Of a stretch of 64,000 nt of DNA, positions 7,463-17,006 are shown piece after piece. The number at the start of each line of letters is the position of its first letter. The first letter of the stretch is position 1. Source of the DNA: CALMUP01 sp035327305 (lineage in GTDB: Bacteria > Verrucomicrobiota > Kiritimatiellia > CAIVKH01); assembly GCA_035327305.1 (NCBI GenBank), contig DAOLDL010000002.1:1-64000 (forward strand). Direction: 5' to 3'. A model generated the notes under the pieces. It had not been told where the DNA came from. It saw only the letters and a program-made list of their open reading frames with translations, and did not search any database. The position numbers and the translations under genes are program-made.

Positions 7463-8935
7463 ATGAAAGTCATCGACGTCCAACCTCAACCACTGCTCGG
7501 GTTTGCCAAAACCCTCCGCATTGCTTTGTCTGGCGTCAAATACCGGCTTTTTCGCGCGATGGTCACCGTGGCCGTGATCAGCGTCGCCATGGCATTTCTC
7601 ATGAACATCCTCGCCGAAAGCCTTATCAAGAAAACGGTCGCCGAAACAGCGCAGGAACAAATTGAAAACATGCGCCGTGTCGATCGCTGGATTGCCCGCC
7701 TGTCCATTCCTCAAACCGCCGGCGAAATCATCGAGCAAGCCGCCGTGAGCGAAACCGACAGCGATGCCATTGCCAACCTGCAGGCGTTGGGAAGACTTTC
7801 CGAACCGGAGACAGAGGCTCTGCGCACCCTTTCACTTGATGCAAGAAAGTATCTCGCCTTTTTCGAAGACATAGACTACGGACGCCGCCGCGTTCTGGTT
7901 GGTAGCGCTGAAACAACGCTGATCTTTGACCGCCTGCAGGAACCTTCGGCACGGGATGTCTTTTACCAAAGGCTTGGCGACATGCGTACGATTCGATTTA
8001 TCAGCGAGCCGGAAGCATTCAACACGTTTCTGGACAACTGGCCGATTCTGCGCGCACTGATCGACCGCATTCGCTCCGGACAATCAATCGCCATTCAATC
8101 CATTCAACAGCAAATGGCCGGCCGCAATCTCATGGAGTCCCTGCGTTTTGCCGACGGTGCATTTGGCGATACCATTCGAAACGCCGGGTTTTCACTGTCC
8201 GCCGAAGAAGGCAGACTTCTTGCCGAGCAAGTGGGCGATGTTGCCGATAGCTCTTTGATTGAAGATGCGGTCAATCACGCCGATGTGCGACAAGCCGTCG
8301 CCGCCCGCCGGGATATTATGCCCGGCGATGTCACCCCCGCCCTCGTCTGGGATATGCTGAAACGCGAGGACCATGCCGAATGGTATCTCGCCCGTATGAT
8401 GGAAGCGGGATATCCGGTTTCCGATTGGAATTCAGCCATCATCATCGAACGCGCAGCGAGCCGCGCCCACGCGTTTTTACTGAAACAGGCAGAACGGGCC
8501 ACCGTAGAAACCGGAGGCGGATTGATGGGAATCGGCGAGCGCATGACCTGGCTCGCCTTTGTATCCATGCTGGTATGTGCGGTTGGTATCGCCAATGCCA
8601 TGCTGATGTCGGTAACCGAGCGCTTCCGCGAAATCGCAACCTTAAAATGCCTTGGCGCGCTTGATGGTTTTATCATGACGGTCTTTCTTATTGAAGCATC
8701 CATCCTCGGATTGGTCGGCGGAATTGCCGGTACATTAATCGGCTTGATCATTGCCATATTGCGAATGCTCGCGGTGTTCAAGGGATTGTTGTTTGACGCC
8801 CTGCCGCTGGGATCGCTGTTTACCGCCAGCCTGCTTTCCATTGCCGTGGGAGTCATTCTCGCGGCCGTTTCCGCCGTATATCCATCTTTCCGGGCCGCCC
8901 GCCTGGCGCCAATGGAGGCAATGCGCATCGAATGA
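7463..8935 (+). CDS. FtsX/MacB-type ABC transporter permease
   Basis: A 490-residue permease. One membrane helix lies near residues 28-50 (MVTVAVISVAMAFLMNIL). A large, mostly helical extracytoplasmic domain follows (about 55-350). The C-terminal FtsX core has three further helices, containing MTWLAFVSMLVCAVGIANAML, then the cytoplasmic coupling phrase SVTERFREIATLKCLGAL, and ending in YPSFRAARLAPMEAMRIE. This topology is that of MacB/LolC-type mechanotransmission permeases, which move substrates at the outer face of the inner membrane. It overlaps the ATPase gene by four bases (ATGA), so the two almost certainly form one transporter. The extracytoplasmic domain is larger and more helical than I expect for LolC. 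Confidence 0.88.
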   Translation: MKVIDVQPQPLLGFAKTLRIALSGVKYRLFRAMVTVAVISVAMAFLMNILAESLIKKTVAETAQEQIENMRRVDRWIARLSIPQTAGEIIEQAAVSETDSDAIANLQALGRLSEPETEALRTLSLDARKYLAFFEDIDYGRRRVLVGSAETTLIFDRLQEPSARDVFYQRLGDMRTIRFISEPEAFNTFLDNWPILRALIDRIRSGQSIAIQSIQQQMAGRNLMESLRFADGAFGDTIRNAGFSLSAEEGRLLAEQVGDVADSSLIEDAVNHADVRQAVAARRDIMPGDVTPALVWDMLKREDHAEWYLARMMEAGYPVSDWNSAIIIERAASRAHAFLLKQAERATVETGGGLMGIGERMTWLAFVSMLVCAVGIANAMLMSVTERFREIATLKCLGALDGFIMTVFLIEASILGLVGGIAGTLIGLIIAILRMLAVFKGLLFDALPLGSLFTASLLSIAVGVILAAVSAVYPSFRAARLAPMEAMRIE

Positions 8936-9708
8936 GCGCCGATACTTCCAAAACGATGACCGAAGCCGCCGTCGCGGATACTACCGAACGTCGCGTCATC
9001 ATCCGTTCCGTAGGAATGAAAAAAATCTACCGACGCGGCGAAGAAACCACCCACGCATTGCGCGGTGTCGATGTGGAAATCTACACCGGTGAATTCATAT
9101 CCGTGATGGGACCGTCCGGCTCGGGAAAAAGTACTTTTTTCAACATGATCGGCGCGCTCGACAGCCCGTCGGAAGGACGCGTTTTCATCGATGAAGTCGA
9201 TGTCGCGCAACTTACCGCCGAGGAACTGGCATTTCTGCGGTGCCGCAAAATCGGCTACATTTTCCAGTCCTATAATTTGATTCAATATATGACCGCGCTT
9301 GAAAACGTGACGACCCCCATGGCCTTTGGCGGCGTAACTCCCGATGAATCGCGCAAACGCGGCATGGCCCTTCTGGAATTGGTCGGCCTCAAGGAACGGT
9401 GGTTCCATCGCCCGATCGAAATGTCCGGCGGACAACAACAACGGGTGGCCATCGCCCGCGCCCTGGCCAACAATCCAAGCATCCTGCTTTGCGATGAACC
9501 GACGGCCAACCTGGATCACCGTACCGGCGATGAAATTTTGAGCATTCTTGAAAAACTGAACCGCGAACGCGGCGTGACCATAATCTGCGCAACCCACGAT
9601 CACCGAATGATGAACATGTGCGATCGACTCATGTGGATACGTGATGGCGCCATCGAGCGCATCGCTCGACGCGATGAAGTGGAAGTACAACTTGCGAGTA
9701 TCGAATAA
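8932..9708 (+). CDS. ABC transporter ATPase (LolD/MacB family)
   Basis: A 258-residue nucleotide-binding subunit. After a 20-residue N-terminal extension it shows Walker A GPSGSGKST (near 64), Q-loop IFQSYNLI, signature MSGGQQQRVAIARAL, Walker B ILLCDEPTANLD and the H-loop ATHDHRMM. These place it in the LolD/FtsE/MacB class that partners FtsX-type permeases. Its start overlaps the stop of the permease gene. A second ATPase of the same class lies at 16999, so the locus encodes two ATPases for at least two FtsX-containing proteins. Confidence 0.95.
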   Translation: MSADTSKTMTEAAVADTTERRVIIRSVGMKKIYRRGEETTHALRGVDVEIYTGEFISVMGPSGSGKSTFFNMIGALDSPSEGRVFIDEVDVAQLTAEELAFLRCRKIGYIFQSYNLIQYMTALENVTTPMAFGGVTPDESRKRGMALLELVGLKERWFHRPIEMSGGQQQRVAIARALANNPSILLCDEPTANLDHRTGDEILSILEKLNRERGVTIICATHDHRMMNMCDRLMWIRDGAIERIARRDEVEVQLASIE

Positions 9709-9714
9709 GTGAAA

Positions 9715-12700
9715 ATGTGCCGGTCAATTCAAAGCAATGACAATAAACGATACGCATTTCGCGCCGTTTTCTTGACCGCATTTGCGATTGTCATGGCGGC
9801 CGCAATGTTGCCTGCTTCAGGCCGTCAATTATTGATCGACACCGAGGCATTGCTGGATTTTCCCCACCGGCTTTCCGGAACGCCCGAACATCATGCCGCC
9901 GCTTCTTACGTGGAAAAACGCCTGCGCGAAATTGGACTCGATGACGTCATCGTCCAGGAGTTTCCTGTAGTCCAAAACAAAACGATCAAATGCGAGGTTG
10001 TCCTTCCCGGCGGCTCGCGGTTGACCTTGATTCCGGCACGCCCCAATGGAATCGTGCCGCCCGTCACGCCTCCGGAAGGTTTGACCGGCGAAGTTGTGGA
10101 TGTCGGAAACGGCAGTGACTATGAACTCAACAAGGTTCAGGTCCGCAACCGGATTGTCATCATGGATTACAACGCAGGGATGCAGTGGTTGAAGGCATTC
10201 CGCATGGGCGCAAAAGCAATCATTTTTGTGGAAAATGGTGTCGCCGACTCGCACAACCATCACTATGTCCGGGCAAACGGCAATCTGCCACGTTACTACT
10301 ACAAGGGACCACGCGAGGATTTGTCGACGGTCGGCACCATCACCATCCATAGCCGGGTGACGTGGACACGCGAAATCGGGCGAAACGTAATCGGCTACCT
10401 GAAGGGCAGTAATCCCACGTTTGATCTCGGACGAGAGGAAGCCATCATACTTTCCGCCCCGCTTGATTCGTTTGGCGATTTCCCCGAGCTGTCGCCGGCC
10501 GCTCGCAATGCGATTAATTGCGCCGGATTACTGCAATTGGCAGAGACGATGAAGAAGAGCCGACCCCGCCGGAATATTGTATTTTTGTTCCTGGATAACC
10601 AGGCGCGCTCGCATGGCGGTGCGGTGGCATTCTATTGGGCGCTTGAACAACGCGCCACCGAAGCCACTACCAAAACACGCCTGCAGTCAACCCGCGATGA
10701 AGCCACCTTCTTGAAACAAATGGCGGAAATGATCAATCTGCCCGACCCGATTCGAAGTCAAACCGGTGAAATCGGACGGCAATTGCTCCGTCGACTGCGT
10801 GACAAAGCTCGCGATGAGTCCCTCGAAAAACGCGGCGAATTGGTCAAGTTGCGTGAAGCGCTGGAGCTTAAGAAGAAAGACAAATCCTTAACGGATGAAG
10901 ATTTCGCCGCGATGGAACAAACTATCGAGGATACCAAGTTTGAGTTTGATGATTGGAACGACATCCGGCGCGCGCTGAACCGGCTGACCCGCCAGAATTA
11001 TGCCGAGTTGGCCCGCCGCCAGGAAAAAGTCGATTACGTGATTTACGAAGTTAAAAAAGAAATCAACGCCCGTATACTCGAACTCGAACGCGAAGAAGTA
11101 ATGCTTGGTTCGTGGGAAAAACTCGCCGCCCTGATCGGTGACAATTGGATATCATTGCATGCATCGCTGATTCTGGGCGATGCTACACCGCGCTGGGGCG
11201 TCGTGATCGGCGGCGATTCGGAAATACGATCCGTCAACTTCGATCAACCCGGCCTTTACGGTCGCGTACAACAAAGCTTTCTCCGTGCTTACAACACCCT
11301 CTCTCGGTCACGCAACCCGATCCGCAATTTTGAAGTTTCCTCGGTGGACGGTTCGCTAAGTCAGCCTCGTTTGCTTTGGGCCGCGCCGGCGCTGATTCAT
11401 GGCGGCGAAGTGGCGGGACGATTCGGCATCTATAACATTGTGCTCGGCACCATGCACGAAACGATGCCTCGCGAAGGCACACCATCCGATACGCTTGATT
11501 ACCTCGATGTTGCCATTATCAAAGCCAAGCTCGATGAAATCGGCCGCATGATTACGGACGTCGGCAGTCAGGCCACGGAATATGCCCAAGTTGAAGCGGT
11601 GGCCGATCAACGCGGTTTGTCACTGCGTCGGGTCATCACGACCGATTACCAATTCATCAACCCGCGCTTCCGGGCCAGTGAATCCGTCGGCGCACTCGTC
11701 ATGGGACGCCATGGCGGCAGTTCGATTCCCAACCAGCGACTTGCCAATGTTGTCATTCAAGTCACCCGCAACAATCCCTGGAATCGCGCCTTCTGGCCGT
11801 ATAATAATCCGGTGAAGGCTCCGGGGTATGATCAGTTTGATGTGATAATGTCGGATCAAAACGGCAGTTACTCCATTGGCGCCCTTCCCCGTGACGACTC
11901 GTCCCCCAATCCCATCGGATTTGCCGCGCTCTTTGATGCAAACGGACAGATTTTACAGACATCGGATCAGAAATCGCGGGAGTCGGTCAAGACCCGCATG
12001 AATTTGATTCGTGTCCGTGGCGGAACGATGATGTTGCCTCCTCGTTTGTGGCCCGACGCCACAGTATTCATGGACGCACGCGGTAACAGTCGCCTATCCG
12101 CCGACAGTTCTGAACGTGCTTACTCGGAAACCACTGACGGAATCGCGGTTATCTATGCCGAAGATAAGATCAATGCGATCAAAATGTTTCACATCAATTC
12201 GGTGATTGGTCTCAATAACGAAACCTCGGACAAGGAAGTAACCTGGCGTGATTCACTCGGCTCCGGACTTTCTCTTTCCGACAATTGGCTCACCATGCCC
12301 ACGGCCAGCCTCGGCGCTTGGGATTTGTGGCGCTTGAATGAATCTCGACTGGAGTTGATGCGGTCAAAAGACATCCTGAACAGTTCGCTGGAAGAACTGC
12401 ATGGACGTGCGCGCGATCTGCTTGATGAAGCAAGTGTCACCGAAGACCCGGTACGAAGTGAGGCGCTTTCCGCTTCCGCGCTTCTAGCTTCGGAACCGAT
12501 CTACGAAATGATACGCACTGGCATGGACGACCTGGTCACTGCCGTACTGGTGCTTCTGGCTCTCTGTATTCCCTTTGCATTTGCTCTTGAACGCCTTTTG
12601 ATTGGTTCAAGTTTGATCTACAAGCAGGTCGGGTGGTTTGTCGGATTTTTTATCGCGACATTTATCCTGCTTTATCTTTCTCACCCGGCATTCGCCATCG

Positions 12701-14592
12701 CGCAGACTCCAATCATTATTTTCCTCGGGTTTGCCGTGGTATCCCTGTCCGGCCTCGTCATTTTCATCATCATGCAGAAATTCGAAGTCGAGTTGAAAGC
12801 CATCCAGGGTATGACCTCAACGGTACATGCTTCGGATATTTCACGCTTTAACACCATCATGGCGGCGATGAGCATGGGAATCTCCACCATGCGCCGCCGC
12901 CCTCTGCGAACCGCTCTCACCGCCATTACGATCTGCCTGCTGACGTTTACCATTCTTTGCTTCGCTTCGTTTGACACCCAACGCGGTATCATCCGTTTCT
13001 TCTCGTCCCCATCACCCGGCTACACCGGCGTACTATTGCACAGTCCGAATTGGGGCACCTATAATCCTGATTTTGTCCAAATTCTTAAAGGTCGCTGGGG
13101 ACGCGAAAGCGATATCGCCGTGCGATATTGGCTCTGTCCGGAATTCCAGGGCGATCCCGATTTCGTCGCCGCGCATGATGATGGATCCAACCCCGTGACC
13201 ATCAAAGGTATGCTCGGCATTCCTGCGAATGAATTAAAATATCGCACCGATTTTATGAATCTGCTCGGCATCAGCGAACCGGAGCTGATTCACACTCACG
13301 TATTCATGACCGAAGCGGTGGCTGAACTGCTCAAGGTACAACCCGGCGACCGGGTAATCGTCAAGGGACAACGTTTGATTGTCGGCCCGCTCGTAAATGC
13401 CTCCGCGTTTGGTGCAATGCGCGACATGGATGCCTCCAGTATCATTCCCGTTGACTACGCGCAAATGCAAGGCACCCAGGCCGCAACCGAGCAATCTCCC
13501 GAAGACTTGCTCACCGATCAAGGTACCTGGGCGAACCTGCCAACCGATTCAGTGGTGATTACCTCGGAGGAAAACACGCGCCGAGCCGGCGGCAAGCCGA
13601 CCGTAGTCACCTTCTACACGGAAGATGCCCAAAAAGCTTCCATCATTGCCGAAGATCTCGCGCGCATCCTCGATCGTCGCCCTGTACTCGCCACCCGGAT
13701 AGACGGTGTCTACCGCCACATTCAAGGCACGGTGGTCGCGGCAAGCGGTGTTGGCGATTTGTTGTTCCCCATCCTGTTGGGCGGTCTGGTTATATTCGGA
13801 ACCATGCTTGGTTCGGTCGCCGATCGTGAAAAGGAAATCTACACCTTCAGCGCGCTTGGGCTTGCCCCGCCCCATGTTGCGAGCTTGTTCTTTGCCGAAG
13901 CCCTGGTTTACTCCGTCATCGGCGGCATGGGTGGGTATTTGATCGCACAAGGCGCGATGAAAATCCTCTCCGTGCTTGCCTCGTTTGGATTACTGCAAGT
14001 GCCGGAAATGAACTATTCTTCCACGAATGCCATCGTCACCATCCTGATTGTCATGGCTACGGTTTTGATTTCCTCGATTTTCCCGGCCATCAAGGCATCC
14101 AAGAGCGCCAATCCGGGGCTGTTGCGGTCTTGGCGTCCACCCACTCCCAAGGACGATGTTTATGACATTGTGTTCCCTTTCACAGTTTCCGAATACGACC
14201 TGACCGGTGTGGTCAGCTTCCTGAAGGAGCACTTCAACAATTTCAGCGATACCGGTCTTGGCGCGTTCATGGCCAAAAACCCGCAACTGATAAAATATGA
14301 CGACAACAACCTGGGATTGAGCGCTCACCTGGCGCTTGCGCCGTTCGATCTTGGCGTCACCCAGCAATTCGAATTGCGCAGTGCTCCGAGCGAAATCCAG
14401 GGCATTGACGAAGTGAAAATCAAATTGATTCGCAAATCCGGTCAACCAAAGGATTGGGTGCGATTAAACAAGGCGCTTTTCGATGATTTACGCACCCAAT
14501 TTTTGTTGTGGCGTTCCTTGCCCCGTGAAACGATGGAAATGTACCGGCAGGAAACGTTGGTGGCTATCAAGAGCATGAATGAAATTTCCTGA
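9715..14592 (+). CDS. Giant fusion: inactive M28-like peptidase domain plus FtsX permease
   Basis: About 1625 residues. A GTG at 9709, directly after the ATPase stop, is an alternative start. Residues 1-35 include a hydrophobic signal or anchor. Residues 40-300 have the layout of an M28 aminopeptidase with a PA domain: RLSGTPEHHAAASYVEKRL, then the PA-like FRMGAKAIIFVENG, then the catalytic fold. The zinc-ligand positions are changed: AxHxDS reads SAPLDS (near 249), the DN-A-SG region reads RNAINCAG (near 264) and DGEE reads DNQA (near 293). Residues 320-460 form a charged coiled coil, and 460-930 are a further extracytoplasmic region. From about 938 there are membrane helices and a full FtsX core (MRRRPLRTALTAITICLL; SVADREKEIYTFSALGLAP). 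A soluble C-terminal domain follows. I infer a sensor or substrate-binding permease rather than a protease. Confidence 0.8.
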   Translation: MCRSIQSNDNKRYAFRAVFLTAFAIVMAAAMLPASGRQLLIDTEALLDFPHRLSGTPEHHAAASYVEKRLREIGLDDVIVQEFPVVQNKTIKCEVVLPGGSRLTLIPARPNGIVPPVTPPEGLTGEVVDVGNGSDYELNKVQVRNRIVIMDYNAGMQWLKAFRMGAKAIIFVENGVADSHNHHYVRANGNLPRYYYKGPREDLSTVGTITIHSRVTWTREIGRNVIGYLKGSNPTFDLGREEAIILSAPLDSFGDFPELSPAARNAINCAGLLQLAETMKKSRPRRNIVFLFLDNQARSHGGAVAFYWALEQRATEATTKTRLQSTRDEATFLKQMAEMINLPDPIRSQTGEIGRQLLRRLRDKARDESLEKRGELVKLREALELKKKDKSLTDEDFAAMEQTIEDTKFEFDDWNDIRRALNRLTRQNYAELARRQEKVDYVIYEVKKEINARILELEREEVMLGSWEKLAALIGDNWISLHASLILGDATPRWGVVIGGDSEIRSVNFDQPGLYGRVQQSFLRAYNTLSRSRNPIRNFEVSSVDGSLSQPRLLWAAPALIHGGEVAGRFGIYNIVLGTMHETMPREGTPSDTLDYLDVAIIKAKLDEIGRMITDVGSQATEYAQVEAVADQRGLSLRRVITTDYQFINPRFRASESVGALVMGRHGGSSIPNQRLANVVIQVTRNNPWNRAFWPYNNPVKAPGYDQFDVIMSDQNGSYSIGALPRDDSSPNPIGFAALFDANGQILQTSDQKSRESVKTRMNLIRVRGGTMMLPPRLWPDATVFMDARGNSRLSADSSERAYSETTDGIAVIYAEDKINAIKMFHINSVIGLNNETSDKEVTWRDSLGSGLSLSDNWLTMPTASLGAWDLWRLNESRLELMRSKDILNSSLEELHGRARDLLDEASVTEDPVRSEALSASALLASEPIYEMIRTGMDDLVTAVLVLLALCIPFAFALERLLIGSSLIYKQVGWFVGFFIATFILLYLSHPAFAIAQTPIIIFLGFAVVSLSGLVIFIIMQKFEVELKAIQGMTSTVHASDISRFNTIMAAMSMGISTMRRRPLRTALTAITICLLTFTILCFASFDTQRGIIRFFSSPSPGYTGVLLHSPNWGTYNPDFVQILKGRWGRESDIAVRYWLCPEFQGDPDFVAAHDDGSNPVTIKGMLGIPANELKYRTDFMNLLGISEPELIHTHVFMTEAVAELLKVQPGDRVIVKGQRLIVGPLVNASAFGAMRDMDASSIIPVDYAQMQGTQAATEQSPEDLLTDQGTWANLPTDSVVITSEENTRRAGGKPTVVTFYTEDAQKASIIAEDLARILDRRPVLATRIDGVYRHIQGTVVAASGVGDLLFPILLGGLVIFGTMLGSVADREKEIYTFSALGLAPPHVASLFFAEALVYSVIGGMGGYLIAQGAMKILSVLASFGLLQVPEMNYSSTNAIVTILIVMATVLISSIFPAIKASKSANPGLLRSWRPPTPKDDVYDIVFPFTVSEYDLTGVVSFLKEHFNNFSDTGLGAFMAKNPQLIKYDDNNLGLSAHLALAPFDLGVTQQFELRSAPSEIQGIDEVKIKLIRKSGQPKDWVRLNKALFDDLRTQFLLWRSLPRETMEMYRQETLVAIKSMNEIS

Positions 14593-14626
14593 TGTATTTT
14601 GAAGTGGTTGAATACGTTAATTTGTT

Positions 14627-16612
14627 ATGAGTCAGAAAATTGACAAAGAGCTGGAGGAGTTCCGGCAGGTAATGGAGGTTCCTTCCTCGTTTGAGGATGG
14701 ATTCAATTGGACCTCCTTGCTTGGCGCGATTTTCATTGCCCTGCTGATGGTTCCGGGCGCCATTTACATGGGACTCCTGGCCGGTATCGACAGCATCGGT
14801 TCCGCTTCGCAATGGGTTACTGTGATCCTGTTTATCGAAGTTGCCAAACGGGCGCAGAAAACCCTCAAGAAACCGGAAATATTTGTGCTCTTTTTCATGG
14901 CCGGCGCGGCCATGGGCATGCCGTTTAACGGCTTGTTATGGAATCAGTTTTTCATTCGTAGTGAAGCGGCCATCGCCAACGGAATCGCCGACCAGCTTCC
15001 CTTGTGGTTTGCTCCGCCCGCATCCTCGGCGTCCTACGGTGACCGGACCTTTTTCCATGTCGATTGGCTTCCGGTAATCGGTATGGTGATATTCGGAACA
15101 TTCTTCGGTCAATTGGCAAGCATGGTCTTGGGATACGGTTTGTTCCGCGTAGCCAGCGACATTGAAAAACTTCCATTCCCCATGGCGCCGATCGGCGCCC
15201 AGGGCATTATGGCATTGGCGGAAGATGCGGATGAAAAATCGATTGCCAAGGCCGAAGACAAATGGCGATGGCGTGTGTTTTCGATTGGAGGCGCCATCGG
15301 CCTTGGCTTCGGTACTTTGTACCTGCTTTTGCCGACTTTAAGCGGCGCCGTTACGGGAAATCCCATCCAGATATTCCCGATTCCGTTTTCCGATTTCACC
15401 CCCAAGACCGGCGACTATTTCAAGGCCGTGGCAACCGGCATGTCATGGGATTTGGGCAATCTTATTTTCGGTATGGTTCTACCCTACTTTGCCATGGTCG
15501 GTAGCTTCATTGGCCTGATTGTTACATTTGTTTTGAATCCATTACTGGCCGATGCGGGCATCTTGAAATCATGGACGGCCGGTGATAACACCATAACCAC
15601 GCTTTACAAAAACAACGTCGACTTTTACTTCAGCTTCCAAATCGGCATTGCCTTGGCCGTGGCAATCGGGGGTATCGCACAGGTCATACGCACCATGGCC
15701 AATCGAAGGAAAAACCGGGACAATACTGCGACAGCCACCCCCATATCGGACGTACCCAAAGGTCGTGGTGACATCAAGAGCTGGTTCGTTGTGGTGGTAT
15801 ATTTCTTTGTGACGATTACGTACATCCTGGTGTCCGGCTGGCTGATTGATTGGCATCCCGGAGTTATGGCAGTGCTTTTCTTCCTGGGTTTTGTCTATAC
15901 TCCGCTCATCAGCTATGTGACCGCTCGACTGGAGGGTATGGTCGGACAAGTTGTTGAAGTTCCGTTTATACGCGAGGCCACGTTGATCATGAGCGGGTAT
16001 CAAGGTGTGGCAGTTTGGTTCCTGCCGATTCCGATGGCGAATTACGGACAGATGTGCGTTTTCTACAAACAGTGCGAACTTACCGGCACCAAGTTCACCA
16101 GCATCTGGAAGACCCAGGTGGTACTTTTCCCGATCATCTTGATCAGCTCCATTTTCTTCATGAACTTCATCTGGAGTCTGGCCGACATTCCTTCGGCGGT
16201 TTATCCGTTTGCTGAAGAAATGTGGAAACTCCATGCGGAAAATGCGTGCATCATGTTTACCTCCACGCTCGGCGAATTTTCCATTTTTGAAGAAGCTTTC
16301 AATTGGATATTCATCACCATCGGCACAGTGTTCGGCGGTCTTTTGTTCTGGATCATGAGTGTTGTCGGCGCCCCGGTCATGCTAACGTACGGCGTGGTAC
16401 GCGGTCTTGGACAAACCATGCCGCACGCGGTGATTCCCCAATTCATCGGCGCCCTGCTTGGCCGGTATTATTTTCAAAAACGCATGGGTTTAAAATGGCG
16501 CCAATACATACCGGTGGTAAGCGCCGGATTCGCCTGCGGCATGGGTTTGATTACAACCGTGGGTGTGGGCATCACGTTCTTAAGCAAAGCGGCGTTGCCG
16601 TTGCCATTTTGA
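14627..16612 (+). CDS. OPT-like polytopic membrane transporter
   Basis: A 661-residue membrane protein with about fourteen predicted helices after a cytoplasmic N terminus (MSQKIDKELEEFRQVMEV). Features such as GAIFIALLMVPGAIYMGLLAG, FPMAPIGAQGIMALAED, the large loop around GNPIQIFPIPFSDFTPKTGDYF and VPFIREATLIMSGYQGVAVW recall the oligopeptide transporter superfamily. It is related in style to the DUF6785 protein at 5402. It follows the M28/FtsX fusion by 34 bases in the same direction, without a clear ribosome site. The substrate is unknown; peptides or modified peptides are a guess from the family and the peptidase-like neighbour. Confidence 0.75.
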   Translation: MSQKIDKELEEFRQVMEVPSSFEDGFNWTSLLGAIFIALLMVPGAIYMGLLAGIDSIGSASQWVTVILFIEVAKRAQKTLKKPEIFVLFFMAGAAMGMPFNGLLWNQFFIRSEAAIANGIADQLPLWFAPPASSASYGDRTFFHVDWLPVIGMVIFGTFFGQLASMVLGYGLFRVASDIEKLPFPMAPIGAQGIMALAEDADEKSIAKAEDKWRWRVFSIGGAIGLGFGTLYLLLPTLSGAVTGNPIQIFPIPFSDFTPKTGDYFKAVATGMSWDLGNLIFGMVLPYFAMVGSFIGLIVTFVLNPLLADAGILKSWTAGDNTITTLYKNNVDFYFSFQIGIALAVAIGGIAQVIRTMANRRKNRDNTATATPISDVPKGRGDIKSWFVVVVYFFVTITYILVSGWLIDWHPGVMAVLFFLGFVYTPLISYVTARLEGMVGQVVEVPFIREATLIMSGYQGVAVWFLPIPMANYGQMCVFYKQCELTGTKFTSIWKTQVVLFPIILISSIFFMNFIWSLADIPSAVYPFAEEMWKLHAENACIMFTSTLGEFSIFEEAFNWIFITIGTVFGGLLFWIMSVVGAPVMLTYGVVRGLGQTMPHAVIPQFIGALLGRYYFQKRMGLKWRQYIPVVSAGFACGMGLITTVGVGITFLSKAALPLPF

Positions 16613-16619
16613 GAGTATG

Positions 16620-16641
16620 GGTGTCAGGTTTCTGGTGTCAG
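16620..16641 (+). repeat. Tandem GGTGTCAG repeat
   Basis: Two copies of GGTGTCAG (16620-16627 and 16634-16641) separated by GTTTCT lie directly before the decayed four-helix-bundle gene. Short TGTCAGG-type repeats are, in my recollection, common upstream of four-helix-bundle genes in other bacteria, which supports that assignment. Confidence 0.5.
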
Positions 16642-16646
16642 CAAAG

Positions 16647-17006
16647 ATGAACGAGAAAATATACATGTACGTCAAATTATTATATATGTATCGCAGACTC
16701 TGCGAGTTACATTTACCCGTCTGCACCCTGGCCACAAGATGGCCACGTGAGAAATTATACGAGCTTGGTAGTCAGGTCAGGAGATCATCAAATAGCGCCC
16801 CGGCGCAACTGGCGGAGAAGAACGATAACCGGCATATTCGCAATAAAGTAGAAGGCGTTAATTGTGTCCAAGGCGAAAAGAAGCTGGCACAGATACTTCG
16901 GTCATCAGACCAACGATGGAATGTAATTAAGGGGTTTTCGAACGAATATCATATTTGCGATGAATTAATTGATTTCCAACTCCCTGATACTTTATCCCAT
17001 GCCTGA
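16647..17006 (+). pseudogene. Decayed four-helix-bundle (S23/IVS-type) protein gene
   Basis: The frame from the ATG at 16647 encodes MNEKIYMYVKLLYMYRRLCELHLP, then WPREKLYELGSQVRRSSNSAPAQLAEKNDNRHIRNKVEGVN. This resembles the N-terminal two helices of the four-helix-bundle family related to 23S rRNA intervening-sequence proteins (typical phrase: QxRRAxxSxPxNIAEG). After about residue 70 the expected C-terminal helices are not recognisable in any frame, and the reading frame runs into the next gene. I therefore call it a frameshifted or truncated remnant. It splits the otherwise continuous transport locus and is the only sign of inserted foreign DNA here. Confidence 0.5.

Noticed and set aside
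8275..9690. Long open frame on the minus strand opposite the FtsX permease and ATPase genes
   Set aside because: It is antisense to two well-supported, motif-rich genes, shows no recognisable motifs, and its composition is that of a codon-bias shadow.
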